DNA of 64,000 nucleotides from an uncultured Oscillospiraceae bacterium (GCA_934569045.1 CAKTJX010000008.1:8565-72564); one strand, 5' to 3'. Shown: positions 1 through 8,660, counted from the stretch's first letter. Notes: generated from the letters alone by a model not told the origin. Program-made: numbers and translations.

Positions 1-36
1 CCGCCCAAGGCGCAAAAAGATCATTTTCTGGCCGAC

Positions 37-72
37 CAAAAAGAAAACCGCACACCGAAGACCCGATGTGCG
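37..72 (-). terminator. Intrinsic terminator of the SAM riboswitch leader
   Basis: On the minus strand a GC-rich hairpin (outer stem CGCACA/TGTGCG at 49-72) is followed by a T-rich run (minus TTTTCTTTTT). It lies directly after the S-box aptamer, as expected for the expression platform. The controlled gene lies beyond the left edge of the window. Confidence 0.8.
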
Positions 73-81
73 TAAAGCGTA

Positions 82-182
82 GTTATCGAATCCTCATCTT
101 TCGTCTGCCGCCGGATTTGGCACCTTGATTATCAGGTTGCCGGGTTTCATTGGGCCGTTCCCTCCACCACTCTTGATAAGGC
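82..182 (-). promoter_or_regulatory. SAM-I (S-box) riboswitch aptamer
   Basis: Read on the minus strand, the region carries the S-box hallmarks in order: CTTATCAAGAG, GGTGGAGGGA, GGCCC, ATGAAACCCGGCAACC, GGTGCCAAATCC and GAAAGATGAG. The closing P1 stem is TTATC/GATAA. SAM binding is known to favour the terminator and switch off methionine, cysteine or SAM metabolism genes. The target lies to the left of the window, so its identity is not visible. Confidence 0.95.
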
Positions 183-272
183 TTTGTATGCAGTTTTTCC
201 ATATTCTACACAATCCCTGTCAAAATGTCAAGAGGTTTGACAGAGGTTCCGGCAATGTTAACATTTCCGTCA

Positions 273-301
273 TAGACAAAGCGCCTTTTTCCTGTTAAAA
301 T
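273..301 (+). promoter_or_regulatory. Sigma-A promoter for the rhomboid-like/glpK operon
   Basis: TAGACA at 273-278, a 17-base spacer, and TAAAAT at 296-301 preceded by an extended TG at 293-294. It lies 30 bases upstream of the first gene's start codon. Confidence 0.7.
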
Positions 302-330
302 AAACGCAAACAACGAAGGAGTTGACCCCA

Positions 331-1188
331 TTGAAAAACTGGCGCAGAAATTTTGAACGCTACTGCTACGCAAACCAACGAAAGGGCATCCCGAATCTGA
401 TGCTCTATATCTGCCTCGGCAACGCCGTGGTCTATCTGATCAGTGCCATGGCCGGAAATTACCTGCTCTACAATCTCTTGAGCTTTAACCGCGCCGCCAT
501 CCTCCATGGGCAGATCTGGCGGCTGTTTACCTACCCGCTGACCCTGATGAACAGCAATATCCTCTTTATGCTGATTTCTCTTCTGTGCTATTACTCCCTG
601 GGCACCGCCATGGAGCGGCAGTGGGGCACGCTGAAATTCAACATCTTCTATTTTTCCGGTGTGCTGCTGATGGACGTATACGGGATGCTCTTCGGCTGCA
701 ACGCGAATGTGTACTATCTGAATATGAGCCTGTTCCTGGGCTACGCCACGCTGTATCCCCAGGCCCAATTCCTGCTGTTTTTCATCATCCCCATCAAGGC
801 CTGGGTGTTTGCCCTGTTTGATCTGGTAGTCATCTTTGTTGGGCTGTTCCAGACGCCCTTCACCGCCTACAACCTGTTCCCGCTGGTGGCTCTGGGCAAC
901 TATTTTCTGTTCTTTGGGAAGGACGTGCTGAACGTCGTGCCCCTCTCCTGGCAGAACAAGATTCGCAAGGTTTTTCGGAAGGCCCCCAAGCAGCAGCCGA
1001 AGATTATCCATTTCCATGTGACCGAGCAGCCCAAGAAGGCCGAGCAGAAGAACTACACTCACAAATGCACTGTCTGCGGCCGCACGGATGTAACCAACCC
1101 AGAGCTGGAATTCCGGTACTGCTCCAAGTGCAACGGGTACTACTGCTATTGCAGTGACCATATCAACAACCACACCCATATCCAATAA
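331..1188 (+). CDS. Rhomboid-like membrane protein (probable pseudoprotease) with C-terminal zinc-finger-like tail
   Basis: This 285-residue protein has about six hydrophobic segments laid out like a rhomboid protease. The region around residues 80-115 (LFMLISLL, then AMERQWG, then FNIFYFSG) matches the rhomboid TM2/L3 area, and [12 protein letters not shown] matches the usual IPxK stretch. The catalytic GxSG serine motif is replaced by LNMSLF and no C-terminal catalytic histidine is visible, so it is probably inactive as a protease. The tail (about residues 245-285) holds CTVCG, CSKC and CYC with histidines, suggesting a zinc site facing the cytoplasm. The start is TTG 331, nine bases after AAGGAG at 316-321. 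An earlier in-frame TTG at 322 abuts the ribosome site. It is followed 29 bases later by glpK, so the two may be co-transcribed. Its function is unknown. Confidence 0.75.
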   Translation: MKNWRRNFERYCYANQRKGIPNLMLYICLGNAVVYLISAMAGNYLLYNLLSFNRAAILHGQIWRLFTYPLTLMNSNILFMLISLLCYYSLGTAMERQWGTLKFNIFYFSGVLLMDVYGMLFGCNANVYYLNMSLFLGYATLYPQAQFLLFFIIPIKAWVFALFDLVVIFVGLFQTPFTAYNLFPLVALGNYFLFFGKDVLNVVPLSWQNKIRKVFRKAPKQQPKIIHFHVTEQPKKAEQKNYTHKCTVCGRTDVTNPELEFRYCSKCNGYYCYCSDHINNHTHIQ

Positions 1189-1217
1189 CAGAAACAATTC
1201 GGAAGGACGGGAAACAC

Positions 1218-2714
1218 ATGGCGAAATACATGATGGCTCTGGACTCCGGCACCACCTCCAACCGCTGCATTCTCTTTGACGAGAATGGCGAAATCTGCTC
1301 GGTTGCCCAGAAGGAATTCACCCAGATTTTCCCCAAGCCCGGCTGGGTAGAGCACGATGCGGACGAGATTTTTACCACCCAGCTGGAGGTCGCTCGGCAG
1401 GCGATTTCCGCCATTGGGGCCACCGCCGCGGATATCGCTGCCATCGGCATCACCAACCAGCGGGAAACCACCATCTGCTGGGACAGGCACACCGGGCGGC
1501 CCGTATACAACGCCATCGTTTGGCAGTGCCGCCGGACAGCGGAATACTGCGACCAGCTTGTGGAGGACGGTCTGGTGGACACCATCCGCAGTAAAACGGG
1601 GCTTGTCATCGATCCCTATTTTTCCGGCACCAAAATCCGCTGGATTCTGGAAAATATGCCCGGTGTCCGGCAACGGGCAGAGGCGGGAGATATCCTATTC
1701 GGCACGGTGGAAACCTGGCTGATCTGGAAGCTCACCGGGGGAAAAGTCCATGTGACGGACTACTCCAACGCCTCCCGGACCATGCTGTTCAACATCAATA
1801 CCCTCTCCTGGGATGAAGATATTCTGAAGCTCTTCGGCATTCCCAAATCCATGCTGCCAGAGCCCATGCCCTCAAGCTGCTGCTATGGGCACACGGAGGC
1901 CCAATTCCTGGGGGTGCCCATCCGCATTGCGGGAGCCGCCGGAGACCAGCAGGCTGCCCTGTTTGGCCAGACCTGCTTCACTCCCGGAGACTCCAAGTGC
2001 ACCTACGGAACCGGCGCGTTCCTGCTGATGAACACCGGGGAAAAGCCCATCTTCTCCAAAAATGGGCTGGTGACCACCATTGCCTGGGGGCTGGACGGGA
2101 AGGTAAATTACGCTTTGGAGGGCTCCATCTTTGTGGCCGGGGCCGCCATCCAATGGCTGCGGGACGAGCTGCGGGTGATCGAGTCTGCGGCGGACTCGGA
2201 GTATATGGCCCAGAAGGTAAAGGATACCGGCGGCTGCTATGTGGTCCCCGCCTTCACAGGTCTGGGCGCACCCTATTGGGATGCCTACGCCCGGGGTGTC
2301 ATCCTGGGGCTGACCCGCGGCGTCAACAAATACCACATTATCCGGGCCACCCTGGATTCCATTACATACGAAATCGGGGACGTGCTCTCCGCCATGGAGG
2401 CCGATGCCGGGATTCGGCTTGCCTCCCTGAAGGTGGACGGCGGCGCTTCCGCCAACAACTATCTGATGCAGACCCAGGCGGACATCAGCGCCGCCCCGGT
2501 AGACCGGCCCAAATGCGTGGAGACCACAGCGGCAGGGGCTGCATATCTGGCGGGTCTGGCGGTTGGGTTCTGGAAGGATCAGAGCCAGCTCAAAACCATC
2601 CGGGAGACAGACCGGGTCTTTGCGCCCCAGCTGAAGGAGGAAGCTCGCCAGGCCCGTTTGGAGGGCTGGAAAAAGGCCGTCGGCTGCACCAGAGGCTGGG
2701 CCAAGGAGGATTGA
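1218..2714 (+). CDS. glpK: Glycerol kinase
   Basis: The 498-residue product is a full-length FGGY-family kinase that phosphorylates glycerol to sn-glycerol 3-phosphate with ATP in the cytoplasm. The N-terminus has the phosphate-binding [13 protein letters not shown] motif. The family hallmarks NQRETT, the WQCRRT region and the C-terminal [11 protein letters not shown] signature are all present. The ribosome site GGAAGGA precedes ATG 1218. No glpF facilitator or glpD dehydrogenase is nearby. The gene sits between a rhomboid-like protein and a small lipoprotein whose start lies 3 bases past the glpK stop, so a three-gene operon is likely. Confidence 0.97.
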   Translation: MAKYMMALDSGTTSNRCILFDENGEICSVAQKEFTQIFPKPGWVEHDADEIFTTQLEVARQAISAIGATAADIAAIGITNQRETTICWDRHTGRPVYNAIVWQCRRTAEYCDQLVEDGLVDTIRSKTGLVIDPYFSGTKIRWILENMPGVRQRAEAGDILFGTVETWLIWKLTGGKVHVTDYSNASRTMLFNINTLSWDEDILKLFGIPKSMLPEPMPSSCCYGHTEAQFLGVPIRIAGAAGDQQAALFGQTCFTPGDSKCTYGTGAFLLMNTGEKPIFSKNGLVTTIAWGLDGKVNYALEGSIFVAGAAIQWLRDELRVIESAADSEYMAQKVKDTGGCYVVPAFTGLGAPYWDAYARGVILGLTRGVNKYHIIRATLDSITYEIGDVLSAMEADAGIRLASLKVDGGASANNYLMQTQADISAAPVDRPKCVETTAAGAAYLAGLAVGFWKDQSQLKTIRETDRVFAPQLKEEARQARLEGWKKAVGCTRGWAKED

Positions 2715-2717
2715 TTG

Positions 2718-2963
2718 ATGGGCAGGCATATACTGCTGCTTCTTCTGCCTCTGCTCCTCCTGTCCGGCTGCCGCAGGCAGGCTCCCACGGAAACCGTAGA
2801 ATACAATGGGAACTACTACAATGCCTCCCAGCTCTCGGAGCACACAAAGCGGTGGCTGGAATGGTATCACAGTCTTTCGGAGGAGGAGCGGCAGAAGGTA
2901 GATTTGATTCCTTCGGAGTTTTCACCCTACGGCAGGATTTCCACAATTGAGACGGAACCGTAA
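2718..2963 (+). CDS. Small predicted lipoprotein
   Basis: An 81-residue protein with a leucine-rich signal peptide ending in the lipobox LLSGC, then a short charged, tyrosine-rich domain. It should be lipidated on Cys17 or close to it and exposed outside the membrane. The ATG at 2718 is chosen over an in-frame TTG at 2715 because AAGGAGGA at 2703-2710 gives normal spacing. It follows glpK almost without a gap and is probably its last operon partner. I do not recognise the family. Confidence 0.75.
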   Translation: MGRHILLLLLPLLLLSGCRRQAPTETVEYNGNYYNASQLSEHTKRWLEWYHSLSEEERQKVDLIPSEFSPYGRISTIETEP

Positions 2964-2969
2964 ATTTCA

Positions 2970-2998
2970 GGGTACGCTGCAAAATGCGCAGCGTACCC
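2970..2998. terminator. Bidirectional hairpin between converging genes
   Basis: An 11-bp stem (GGGTACGCTGC with its complement) encloses a short loop between the glpK operon and the converging anti-sigma gene. The T-tract is weak on the plus strand. Confidence 0.6.
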
Positions 2999-3018
2999 TT
3001 CCCTTATTCTCACTGGAT

Positions 3019-3735
3019 TCAGCTGTCTTCCGACGGGTGCATGGTGTCTTTTGTAAGCGCATAGTCCGCTTCTTCCTCCGCGGTGGCTTTGCGAACTTCC
3101 ATTCCCTTTTCCCAAACCAGAATCGAGCGCTCCGGGTCGTCTTTGATTCCGAGGTAAACTTTTGAAACGGGAACCATCGTTTCCCCGTTCAGCCAGGCAA
3201 AGGCACTGTCCGGATCAAAGCCAACCGCCGCTGTGCCGCTTCGGGACGGTGTATTTGTTTTTTTCGCCAGGATGGGTCTGTAGGCTGAAATATAGCCGCA
3301 GCCATCCTTTCCCACCTCTACCGCGGTGCTGTAATAATTCAAATCATACAGATCATCATAGGAAATATGGATAGCCCCGTCCGAGGTCTGATAGATGCCC
3401 ATGACGACCATATCGTCCTTTCCCATGGGAACGCAATACCACTCTGTCAGAGCGGCGTGGCCAAAGAACAGCAGCGCAAGAAAAATGGCAGCGCCCAGAC
3501 CAATCCAAAGAGATCTTTTTTTCTCCCGCTTCCACTTTCTTTGGATGGGACGCAAGGGTTCCGCATCCAATACATTTTCCCCCGGCTCAGGCAGCCCATT
3601 GAGGTCATCCAATATTTTTTTGCAATCTACGCATCTGGCACAATGCGTTTCCACTGCGCCGCGGCTTTCAGGGCTGCAAACATCATCGTGATACAGTGGG
3701 ATCAGGTCACGGATGACTCCGCAAGGATAATTCAT
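3019..3735 (-). CDS. Membrane anti-sigma factor with zinc-binding HCxxC motif
   Basis: This 238-residue protein starts with a short cytoplasmic domain carrying the zinc anti-sigma pattern H-C-A-R-C (about residues 28-35, followed by VDCKK). One membrane helix follows near residues 75-95, then an extracellular domain of about 140 residues of no recognised family. Proteins of this kind bind and inhibit their partner ECF sigma factor until an envelope signal releases it. The start ATG 3735 overlaps the stop of the sigma gene (ATGA), so the pair is translationally coupled. The ribosome site is AAAGGAGG. The inducing signal cannot be read from the sequence. Confidence 0.85.
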   Translation of the reverse strand: MNYPCGVIRDLIPLYHDDVCSPESRGAVETHCARCVDCKKILDDLNGLPEPGENVLDAEPLRPIQRKWKREKKRSLWIGLGAAIFLALLFFGHAALTEWYCVPMGKDDMVVMGIYQTSDGAIHISYDDLYDLNYYSTAVEVGKDGCGYISAYRPILAKKTNTPSRSGTAAVGFDPDSAFAWLNGETMVPVSKVYLGIKDDPERSILVWEKGMEVRKATAEEEADYALTKDTMHPSEDS

Positions 3736-4193
3736 TCCAGTTCCTCCTTTATCTTCAATCGTGCGCGGTGGTAGGTCACCCGCGCCCAATTCTCCGTTTT
3801 TCCAAATAAGAATCCGATTTGTCGGAAGGGCAATTCTCCCAGCACACGCAGAGAAAACACCTCTTTGTAAGGCTCCGGCAGGCTGTGGAGCGCCTGATGA
3901 ATCTGAAATGCGGATTCCTTGCGCAGCATCATTTCCTCTAAAGAATCACCGGGCGGCTCCTCCGTCTCATGGAGCTTTCTCTTTTTTAGGTAGGACAAAT
4001 AGGTATGCTTGGCGATTTGGCAGAGCCAGACGTAGAGCTTGCACTGGCCCCGAAAAGTGTCTAATGATTTCAGTGCCTTGAAAAAGGTTTCTTGGGTGAT
4101 CTCCTCTGCCAGGGCCGGGTCTCGGCTCATGGCTAACATGTATTTGTAGACATCCCCAAAATAACGATTGTATATTTCCTCATAATCTTCCAC
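3732..4193 (-). CDS. ECF RNA polymerase sigma factor
   Basis: A 153-residue ECF sigma-70 protein. Region 2 (YNRYFGDVYKYML, then EEITQETFFKAL) binds the -10 element and core polymerase. Region 4 (ALHSLPEPYKEVFSLRVLGEL, followed by a helix-turn-helix and the YHRARLKIKEEL end) binds the -35 element. I chose the GTG at 4193 because AAAGGAGG lies seven bases upstream. The longer reading frame to 4253 would place its start upstream of the likely transcription start. It is coupled to the anti-sigma gene and belongs to a different subgroup from the other two ECF genes in the window. Confidence 0.9.
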   Translation of the reverse strand: MEDYEEIYNRYFGDVYKYMLAMSRDPALAEEITQETFFKALKSLDTFRGQCKLYVWLCQIAKHTYLSYLKKRKLHETEEPPGDSLEEMMLRKESAFQIHQALHSLPEPYKEVFSLRVLGELPFRQIGFLFGKTENWARVTYHRARLKIKEELE

Positions 4194-4216
4194 AGCCTCG
4201 CCTCCTTTACCCATAA

Positions 4217-4242
4217 GACGCATGAGATTCCGTTTCGTTACA
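4217..4242 (-). promoter_or_regulatory. Candidate ECF-type autoregulatory promoter
   Basis: On the minus strand, TGTAAC (4242-4237), 16 bases, then CGTC (4220-4217). This matches the AAC/CGTC layout of ECF promoters such as those of Bacillus SigX and SigW. It would give a leader of only about 16 bases before the GTG start. Confidence 0.6.
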
Positions 4243-4429
4243 GGTGTTTCCAAATTTTACGAAGTGCGTATATTTTCATAACAAAAAGCAAGCTCTTAAC
4301 GGGCATTATACTACCCTGTTCTACTTTCTGCAAGAGACATGAAAGGCTGCCTACGATCCTCCGCGCCGTTCTGTTTGTCCAAGGCGAGCATAGGATGTGC
4401 TATCCTACGAAAACTTTGGGGTGGTACTG

Positions 4430-5041
4430 ATGGAATATCCAACAAATCACGCATTTTTACGGGGCAGTCTTGTGAATATCCCGGAATTTTCCCATGAAAG
4501 CGGTGGAAAGCGGTTCTTTCGTCTTTTCCTGGAGGTGCCCAGGCTGTCCGGGGCTGTGGATACGCTGCCGGTGATCGTTCGGGAGAGTCTGTTAAACGCG
4601 CTGGACCTCTCCGGTGGGGAGATGCTGTCCGTCACCGGGCAGGTGCGGTCCCACAATCTGCGGGAGGCGGACAGTCGACGGCTGCTGATCTTTGTCTTCG
4701 CGGAGCAGCTGTTGGCGGAGGACGGCCCCGCCGTGAATGAGGTCTCCCTCTGCGGAACTCTTTGCCGGGAGCCCAACTATCGGCGGACCCCCCTGGGGCG
4801 GGAAATCTGCGACGTGATGCTGGCGGTTCCCCGTATCCCCAGGCGGGCAGATTATCTGCCCTGCATTCTCTGGGGCTCCACCGCTCAGCTGGGGGCAAGA
4901 TGCCATGTGCGGGATCGGCTGTCCATACAAGGGCGGCTCCAAAGCCGGGTCTATACAAAGCTCACCGAGGCGGGGGCCCAGGAGCGCACCGCCTATGAGG
5001 TCTCTGCCCTGACTGCCGCCCAGGAAATCGATTCCTTTTAG
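4430..5041 (+). CDS. SSB-like protein with two predicted OB folds
   Basis: A 203-residue protein built from two similar halves. The first (about residues 5-95) and second (about 103-195) both have the strand pattern of bacterial single-stranded-DNA-binding OB folds (for example HAFLRGSLVNIPEF and VNEVSLCGTLCREPNYRRT). Ordinary SSB has one OB fold and an acidic tail, and this protein has no DDDIPF-type tail. A role in binding single-stranded DNA is inferred, not shown. The ATG at 4430 follows GGGGTGG. An in-frame GTG at 4397 has no ribosome site. The next gene is the repair enzyme nth, which has its own promoter. Confidence 0.65.
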   Translation: MEYPTNHAFLRGSLVNIPEFSHESGGKRFFRLFLEVPRLSGAVDTLPVIVRESLLNALDLSGGEMLSVTGQVRSHNLREADSRRLLIFVFAEQLLAEDGPAVNEVSLCGTLCREPNYRRTPLGREICDVMLAVPRIPRRADYLPCILWGSTAQLGARCHVRDRLSIQGRLQSRVYTKLTEAGAQERTAYEVSALTAAQEIDSF

Positions 5042-5050
5042 CGGAAAGCA

Positions 5051-5079
5051 TTGAAAAGTTGGATTTTTTGTGGTATTGT
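5051..5079 (+). promoter_or_regulatory. Sigma-A promoter of nth
   Basis: TTGAAA at 5051-5056, a 17-base spacer, and TATTGT at 5074-5079 with a TG just upstream. Confidence 0.6.
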
Positions 5080-5109
5080 ATAGGAAAAGACAGAGAAGGT
5101 GACAATACC

Positions 5110-5745
5110 ATGGAAGAAAAGGTTCAGGCAATCATCGAGATTCTGGAAGACCGCTATCCGGAATCCATGTGCGCCCTGCATTATAACAAGGACTATGAAC
5201 TGATGATCGCCGTGCGGCTGTCGGCCCAGTGTACCGATGCCCGGGTGAACCTGGTGACCCCGGCGCTGTTCGCCGCTTACCCGACATTGGAAGCCATGGC
5301 GGCCGCGCCCATTGAAGATGTGGAAAACTATGTGCGCTCCTGCGGCTTCTACAAGCACAAGGCGCGGGATATTGTCCTGGCATGCCAGATGCTGCTGCGG
5401 GATTACGGTGGGAAGGTTCCCGGCACCATGGAGGAGCTGCTGCGGCTGCCCGGCGTGGGGCGGAAGACCGCCAATCTGCTGCTGGGGGATATCTACAAAG
5501 TGCCTGGGAGCGTGGTCTGCGATACCCACTGCATCCGCATCTGCGGCAAGCTGGGGCTGAGCCACGGCAAAGAGCCGGAGAAGGTGGAGCAGCAGCTGCG
5601 CAAAATCCTGCCGCCGGAAAAGAGCAATGACTTCTGCCATCGGCTGGTGCTCTTTGGCCGGGAAATCTGCACGGCCCGGAACCCCAAATGCGGCCAATGC
5701 CCCCTGAGCCCCTTCTGCCTGGAGGCCAACCCGGAAGCGAAATAA
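5110..5745 (+). CDS. nth: Endonuclease III (DNA glycosylase/AP lyase)
   Basis: The 211-residue product is a base-excision repair enzyme that removes oxidised pyrimidines and cleaves at the abasic site. The helix-hairpin-helix is LPGVGRKTANLLL, with the catalytic lysine in GRKTA. The catalytic aspartate is in VVCDTH. The C-terminal 4Fe-4S cluster cysteines have the usual C-x6-C-x2-C-x5-C spacing (CTARNPKCGQCPLSPFC). Its length is normal. The ATG 5110 follows GAGAAGGTG. An intrinsic terminator lies ten bases after the stop, so it is a single-gene unit. Confidence 0.97.
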   Translation: MEEKVQAIIEILEDRYPESMCALHYNKDYELMIAVRLSAQCTDARVNLVTPALFAAYPTLEAMAAAPIEDVENYVRSCGFYKHKARDIVLACQMLLRDYGGKVPGTMEELLRLPGVGRKTANLLLGDIYKVPGSVVCDTHCIRICGKLGLSHGKEPEKVEQQLRKILPPEKSNDFCHRLVLFGREICTARNPKCGQCPLSPFCLEANPEAK

Positions 5746-5754
5746 ATTCTATCC

Positions 5755-5793
5755 GCCCTCTTGTCCGCATACCCTGTGGACAAGGGGGCTTTT
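5755..5793 (+). terminator. Intrinsic terminator after nth
   Basis: A 12-bp stem GCCCTCTTGTCC (5755-5766) pairs with GGACAAGGGGGC (5778-5789), followed by TTTT. Confidence 0.85.
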
Positions 5794-5823
5794 CACAGCT
5801 CCGATGGAAGGAGCGTGATCCGC

Positions 5824-7326
5824 TTGAGAAAACCGCTGTTTTACAGCGCCCTGCTGCTCACCGCCGTAAACCTGCTGCTGCGAATGGTGGGCACGGTGTT
5901 TCAAGTCTATCTCTCCCGGAAGATCGGGCCGGAGGGCATCGGTCTTTTGCAGCTGACCATGTCCGTAGGAAGCCTTGCCATGATCGCGGGCATCGGCGGC
6001 ATCCGCACGGCGGCCATGTACCTGACGGCGGAGGAGCTGGGCCGGAAGCGTCCGGGGTGCCTGCGGTGGGTGCTCTCCGGCTGCATGGGCTACAGTCTTG
6101 TTTGCAGCCTGAGCGTGGGGGGCGCGCTCTACCTGTTCGCCCCGGCCATTGCGGAAAACTGGATTGGGAACCCCGCTGTTACCGATGCGCTGCGGCTGTT
6201 CTCCCTCTTCCTGCCCATGAGCTGCCTGTGCGCGCTGATGACCGGATTTTTCACGGGACAGAACCGCATCGGCACACTGGCTGTGGTGGAGATTGGGGAG
6301 CAGCTGCTTTCTATGGCCGTGACCATGGTCTGTCTGCACTTCTGGGCGGGCCGGGATTCCGGCAGGGCCTGCAAGGCTGTGATTCTCGGCAGCGCTGTGG
6401 GAAGCTGCCTGACGGTGCTGGTGCTGCTGATCCTCTATCTTCTGCAAAAGGCTCCCGCTGCGCCGAAAATTCCCATCCGAAGCCGGGTTCTCCGGGCGGC
6501 AGCGCCTCTGGCCCTGGCGGACACCGCCAAATCCGGCATCTCCACTCTGGAAAATCTAATGGTCCCCCGGCGGCTGGCGCTGGCGGTTGCCGATCCTCTG
6601 GCACTGTTCGGCATCATTACGGGGATGGTCTTTCCCGTGCTTATGTTCCCCGCCTGCATTCTCTTCGGGCTGTCGGAGCTGCTGATCCCGGAGATGGCCC
6701 GGTGCCACTGTGCCGGAGAGGAACGGCGCATCCGGTATCTGCTCCACCGCAGTCTGCGCATTGCCCTGCTCTATGGGCTGCTGTTCGGGGGACTGCTGTT
6801 TCTGCTGGCAGAGCCTCTGTGCCTGGGGCTCTACCAGAACGCCCAGGCAGGCCGCCTGCTGCGCCGATTTGCCCTGCTGGCCCCCATGCTCTACTGCGAC
6901 GCGGTGACGGACGCCATGACCAAGGGCTTAGGGCAGCAGCGCTGGGCCATGCGGTTCAATATTTTCACCAGCGCTTTGGATGTGGCCATGCTTTTTTTCC
7001 TGCTGCCGGTGTTCGGAAGTGACGGATATCTTCTGAGTTTCTTCCTCTCCCACGCTATCAACTTTTTTCTCTCCATCCGCCACCTGCTGCGCATCACCCA
7101 GGAAACGGTCTGCTGGCGGTTCGCCCTGCCGGGCCTGCTGTGCGCCGGACTTTCTCTCTACGCCAGCGCCCTGGTGCCTGCCCAATGTGGGGCCGCCTGC
7201 TATGCGTTGCTGCTCTCCTGCTCGCTGTACCTGACCAATACGGTGAGCTCTAAGGACCTTCTGTGGTTCTGCCGACTATTGAAAGTGCCGGAAAAGGCTT
7301 TACCTTTCCGGGAAAATCTGCTATAA
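5824..7326 (+). CDS. SpoVB-family lipid-linked oligosaccharide flippase
   Basis: A 500-residue polytopic membrane protein of the MOP superfamily (polysaccharide flippase/SpoVB branch), with about 13-14 hydrophobic helices. The N-terminus (LFYSALLLTAVNLLLRMVG, then VYLSRKIGPEGIGLLQL) is typical of SpoVB and YtgP-like proteins, which are thought to move lipid-linked cell-wall or spore-cortex precursors across the membrane. I chose TTG 5824 because GGAAGGAG ends 10-12 bases upstream. An in-frame GTG at 5815 lies too close to that site. It stands alone between a terminator and a small gene with its own promoter. Whether its role is in sporulation or vegetative growth cannot be told from the sequence. 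Confidence 0.85.
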   Translation: MRKPLFYSALLLTAVNLLLRMVGTVFQVYLSRKIGPEGIGLLQLTMSVGSLAMIAGIGGIRTAAMYLTAEELGRKRPGCLRWVLSGCMGYSLVCSLSVGGALYLFAPAIAENWIGNPAVTDALRLFSLFLPMSCLCALMTGFFTGQNRIGTLAVVEIGEQLLSMAVTMVCLHFWAGRDSGRACKAVILGSAVGSCLTVLVLLILYLLQKAPAAPKIPIRSRVLRAAAPLALADTAKSGISTLENLMVPRRLALAVADPLALFGIITGMVFPVLMFPACILFGLSELLIPEMARCHCAGEERRIRYLLHRSLRIALLYGLLFGGLLFLLAEPLCLGLYQNAQAGRLLRRFALLAPMLYCDAVTDAMTKGLGQQRWAMRFNIFTSALDVAMLFFLLPVFGSDGYLLSFFLSHAINFFLSIRHLLRITQETVCWRFALPGLLCAGLSLYASALVPAQCGAACYALLLSCSLYLTNTVSSKDLLWFCRLLKVPEKALPFRENLL

Positions 7327-7327
7327 T
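7299..7327 (+). promoter_or_regulatory. Promoter of the 77-residue gene
   Basis: TTTACC at 7299-7304, a 17-base spacer, and TATAAT at 7322-7327 with an extended TG. It overlaps the 3' end of the flippase gene. Confidence 0.6.
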
Positions 7328-7356
7328 CATACAAAAAAGAAAAGGAGCGGCTTTCT

Positions 7357-7590
7357 ATGCGTCTGGAATCCATACAGGCCTGCCTGCGGGGCAAGAACAT
7401 CCCCTTCCAGTATTGGGAGGAAAACGACAGCGGCAGCATCAGCTTCATTCACCGGGGGCTGTCCTACCACATCTGGGAGTATCCCGCCCCGGAGCGGGGG
7501 GCAGAGAGCAACGTCCGCTCCGCGGGACGCGGTGAGGATTTTGAAGGGGACTACGAGGGGCAGATCCTGGCGATCTTACAGGAATTCTGA
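7357..7590 (+). CDS. Conserved small acidic protein of unknown function
   Basis: A 77-residue soluble protein with no signal peptide or membrane helix. The central GSISFIHRGLSYHIWEYP and the C-terminal NVRSAGRGEDFEGDYE look like family-conserved blocks of a small Clostridial protein, as I remember it, but I know of no assigned function. AAAGGAG precedes the ATG with good spacing. The lysR gene starts 22 bases after its stop and may be read from the same promoter. Confidence 0.7.
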   Translation: MRLESIQACLRGKNIPFQYWEENDSGSISFIHRGLSYHIWEYPAPERGAESNVRSAGRGEDFEGDYEGQILAILQEF

Positions 7591-7612
7591 AATTTTCCTT
7601 GGGAGGTTGCAA

Positions 7613-8542
7613 ATGGATACCAATGTGTTCCACTACTGTCTGGAAGTGGAGGAAAGTAAAAACATCACGCTTGCCGCCAAACATCTGTTTATCTCTCAGC
7701 CGGCACTGACCAAACAGCTTAACAAGCTGGAGAAAGAACTGGGCTTTCAGCTCTTCGACCGCACCCGCAGCCCTGTGACCGCCACACCCCAAGGGGAGAT
7801 TTTCCTGAACTTTGCCCACCGCTACGTGGAAATGGAACAGGAGCTTCTGGAGAGCTTACAGCAGTTCCAGCCCGTTCAGGCAGAGCCTGTGCGCATTGCC
7901 ACCACCCACCGGGGCGGGGCCTATGCCGGTTTTCAGGCTGCGTCCTTTATGCTGGCACACCCGGAGATTTCTCTGGAATACACCAACCGATCCTCCGCCC
8001 AGTGTGAGGAGGATCTGGAAAATGAACAAGCGGATCTCGCCATCTATACGGAGCCGGTTCGCTCTGACAAGCTGGAGTATATGCCCGTTCAGGAGGACCC
8101 GCTGGTCTTTGTGATCCCGAAAAACTCCCCCATTCTGGAGGGGCTGGATCTTTCCGGCAATTCGCTGGAGCACCCTGTTCAGATCGACCCCCAGCGGTTC
8201 CGCAGTCCCGCTATCCGGTACATTCTGGCCACCAAAGGTCAGGGGCTCTACTACGCGGAAAACGCCTTCTTTAAAAAGTACCGCATTACCCCCATCAATC
8301 CCCAGCGGATTGACTACGTGGATACCCGGTATCTGGTCGCCTGCAGCGGCTGCGGCATCGCGCTGCTGCCCCACATGACCATCCGGAAGTCCAAAAATAC
8401 CCAAAACGAGATTTACGGCATGGTCAAAGGGGACGATTTGCACCGCTATGTCATCGTCGCCCGGAAGAAGGGGCGGCAGCTTTCCCCTGCCGCGGAAACC
8501 GTATGGCGGTTTATGGTTGGAATTTCCGCCAAAATTCGATAA
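7613..8542 (+). CDS. LysR-family transcriptional regulator
   Basis: A 309-residue regulator. The N-terminal winged helix-turn-helix (residues 3-62) reads FHYCLEVEESKNITLAAKHLFISQPALTKQL in short blocks typical of LysR proteins. A dimerising helix and a periplasmic-binding-protein-like effector domain (about residues 90-300) follow. The ATG 7613 follows GGGAGG. LysR proteins usually respond to a small metabolite and act on a nearby gene. The next gene is a 2-hydroxycarboxylate carrier, so a citrate- or malate-like effector is plausible, but this is inference. Confidence 0.9.
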   Translation: MDTNVFHYCLEVEESKNITLAAKHLFISQPALTKQLNKLEKELGFQLFDRTRSPVTATPQGEIFLNFAHRYVEMEQELLESLQQFQPVQAEPVRIATTHRGGAYAGFQAASFMLAHPEISLEYTNRSSAQCEEDLENEQADLAIYTEPVRSDKLEYMPVQEDPLVFVIPKNSPILEGLDLSGNSLEHPVQIDPQRFRSPAIRYILATKGQGLYYAENAFFKKYRITPINPQRIDYVDTRYLVACSGCGIALLPHMTIRKSKNTQNEIYGMVKGDDLHRYVIVARKKGRQLSPAAETVWRFMVGISAKIR

Positions 8543-8660
8543 CCTTTTGGAATTGCCTTTATAACTTGTTTACAAAGGAGGATGGCCCCGGGCGCAGCTT
8601 TCCGGGGCCATCCCATTTTGACCGACGCGGATTCCGTGCGTCCCCATTCCAAAAGGTTAT
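8539..8660 (+). repeat. Terminator enclosed by a 15-bp perfect inverted repeat
   Basis: ATAACCTTTTGGAAT at 8539-8553 and its exact complement at 8646-8660 are separated by 92 bases. The left copy contains the lysR stop codon. Between them, GATGGCCCCGG (8581-8591) pairs with CCGGGGCCATC (8602-8612) and is followed by CCATTTT, which looks like the lysR terminator. The outer copies could be binding sites for the LysR protein or the ends of a small mobile relic. Confidence 0.7.

Noticed and set aside
4391..4407. TAGGAT/ATCCTA dyad before the double OB-fold gene
   Set aside because: It is only 6 bp per arm, lies at a poor promoter, and has no repeat elsewhere that I can see.
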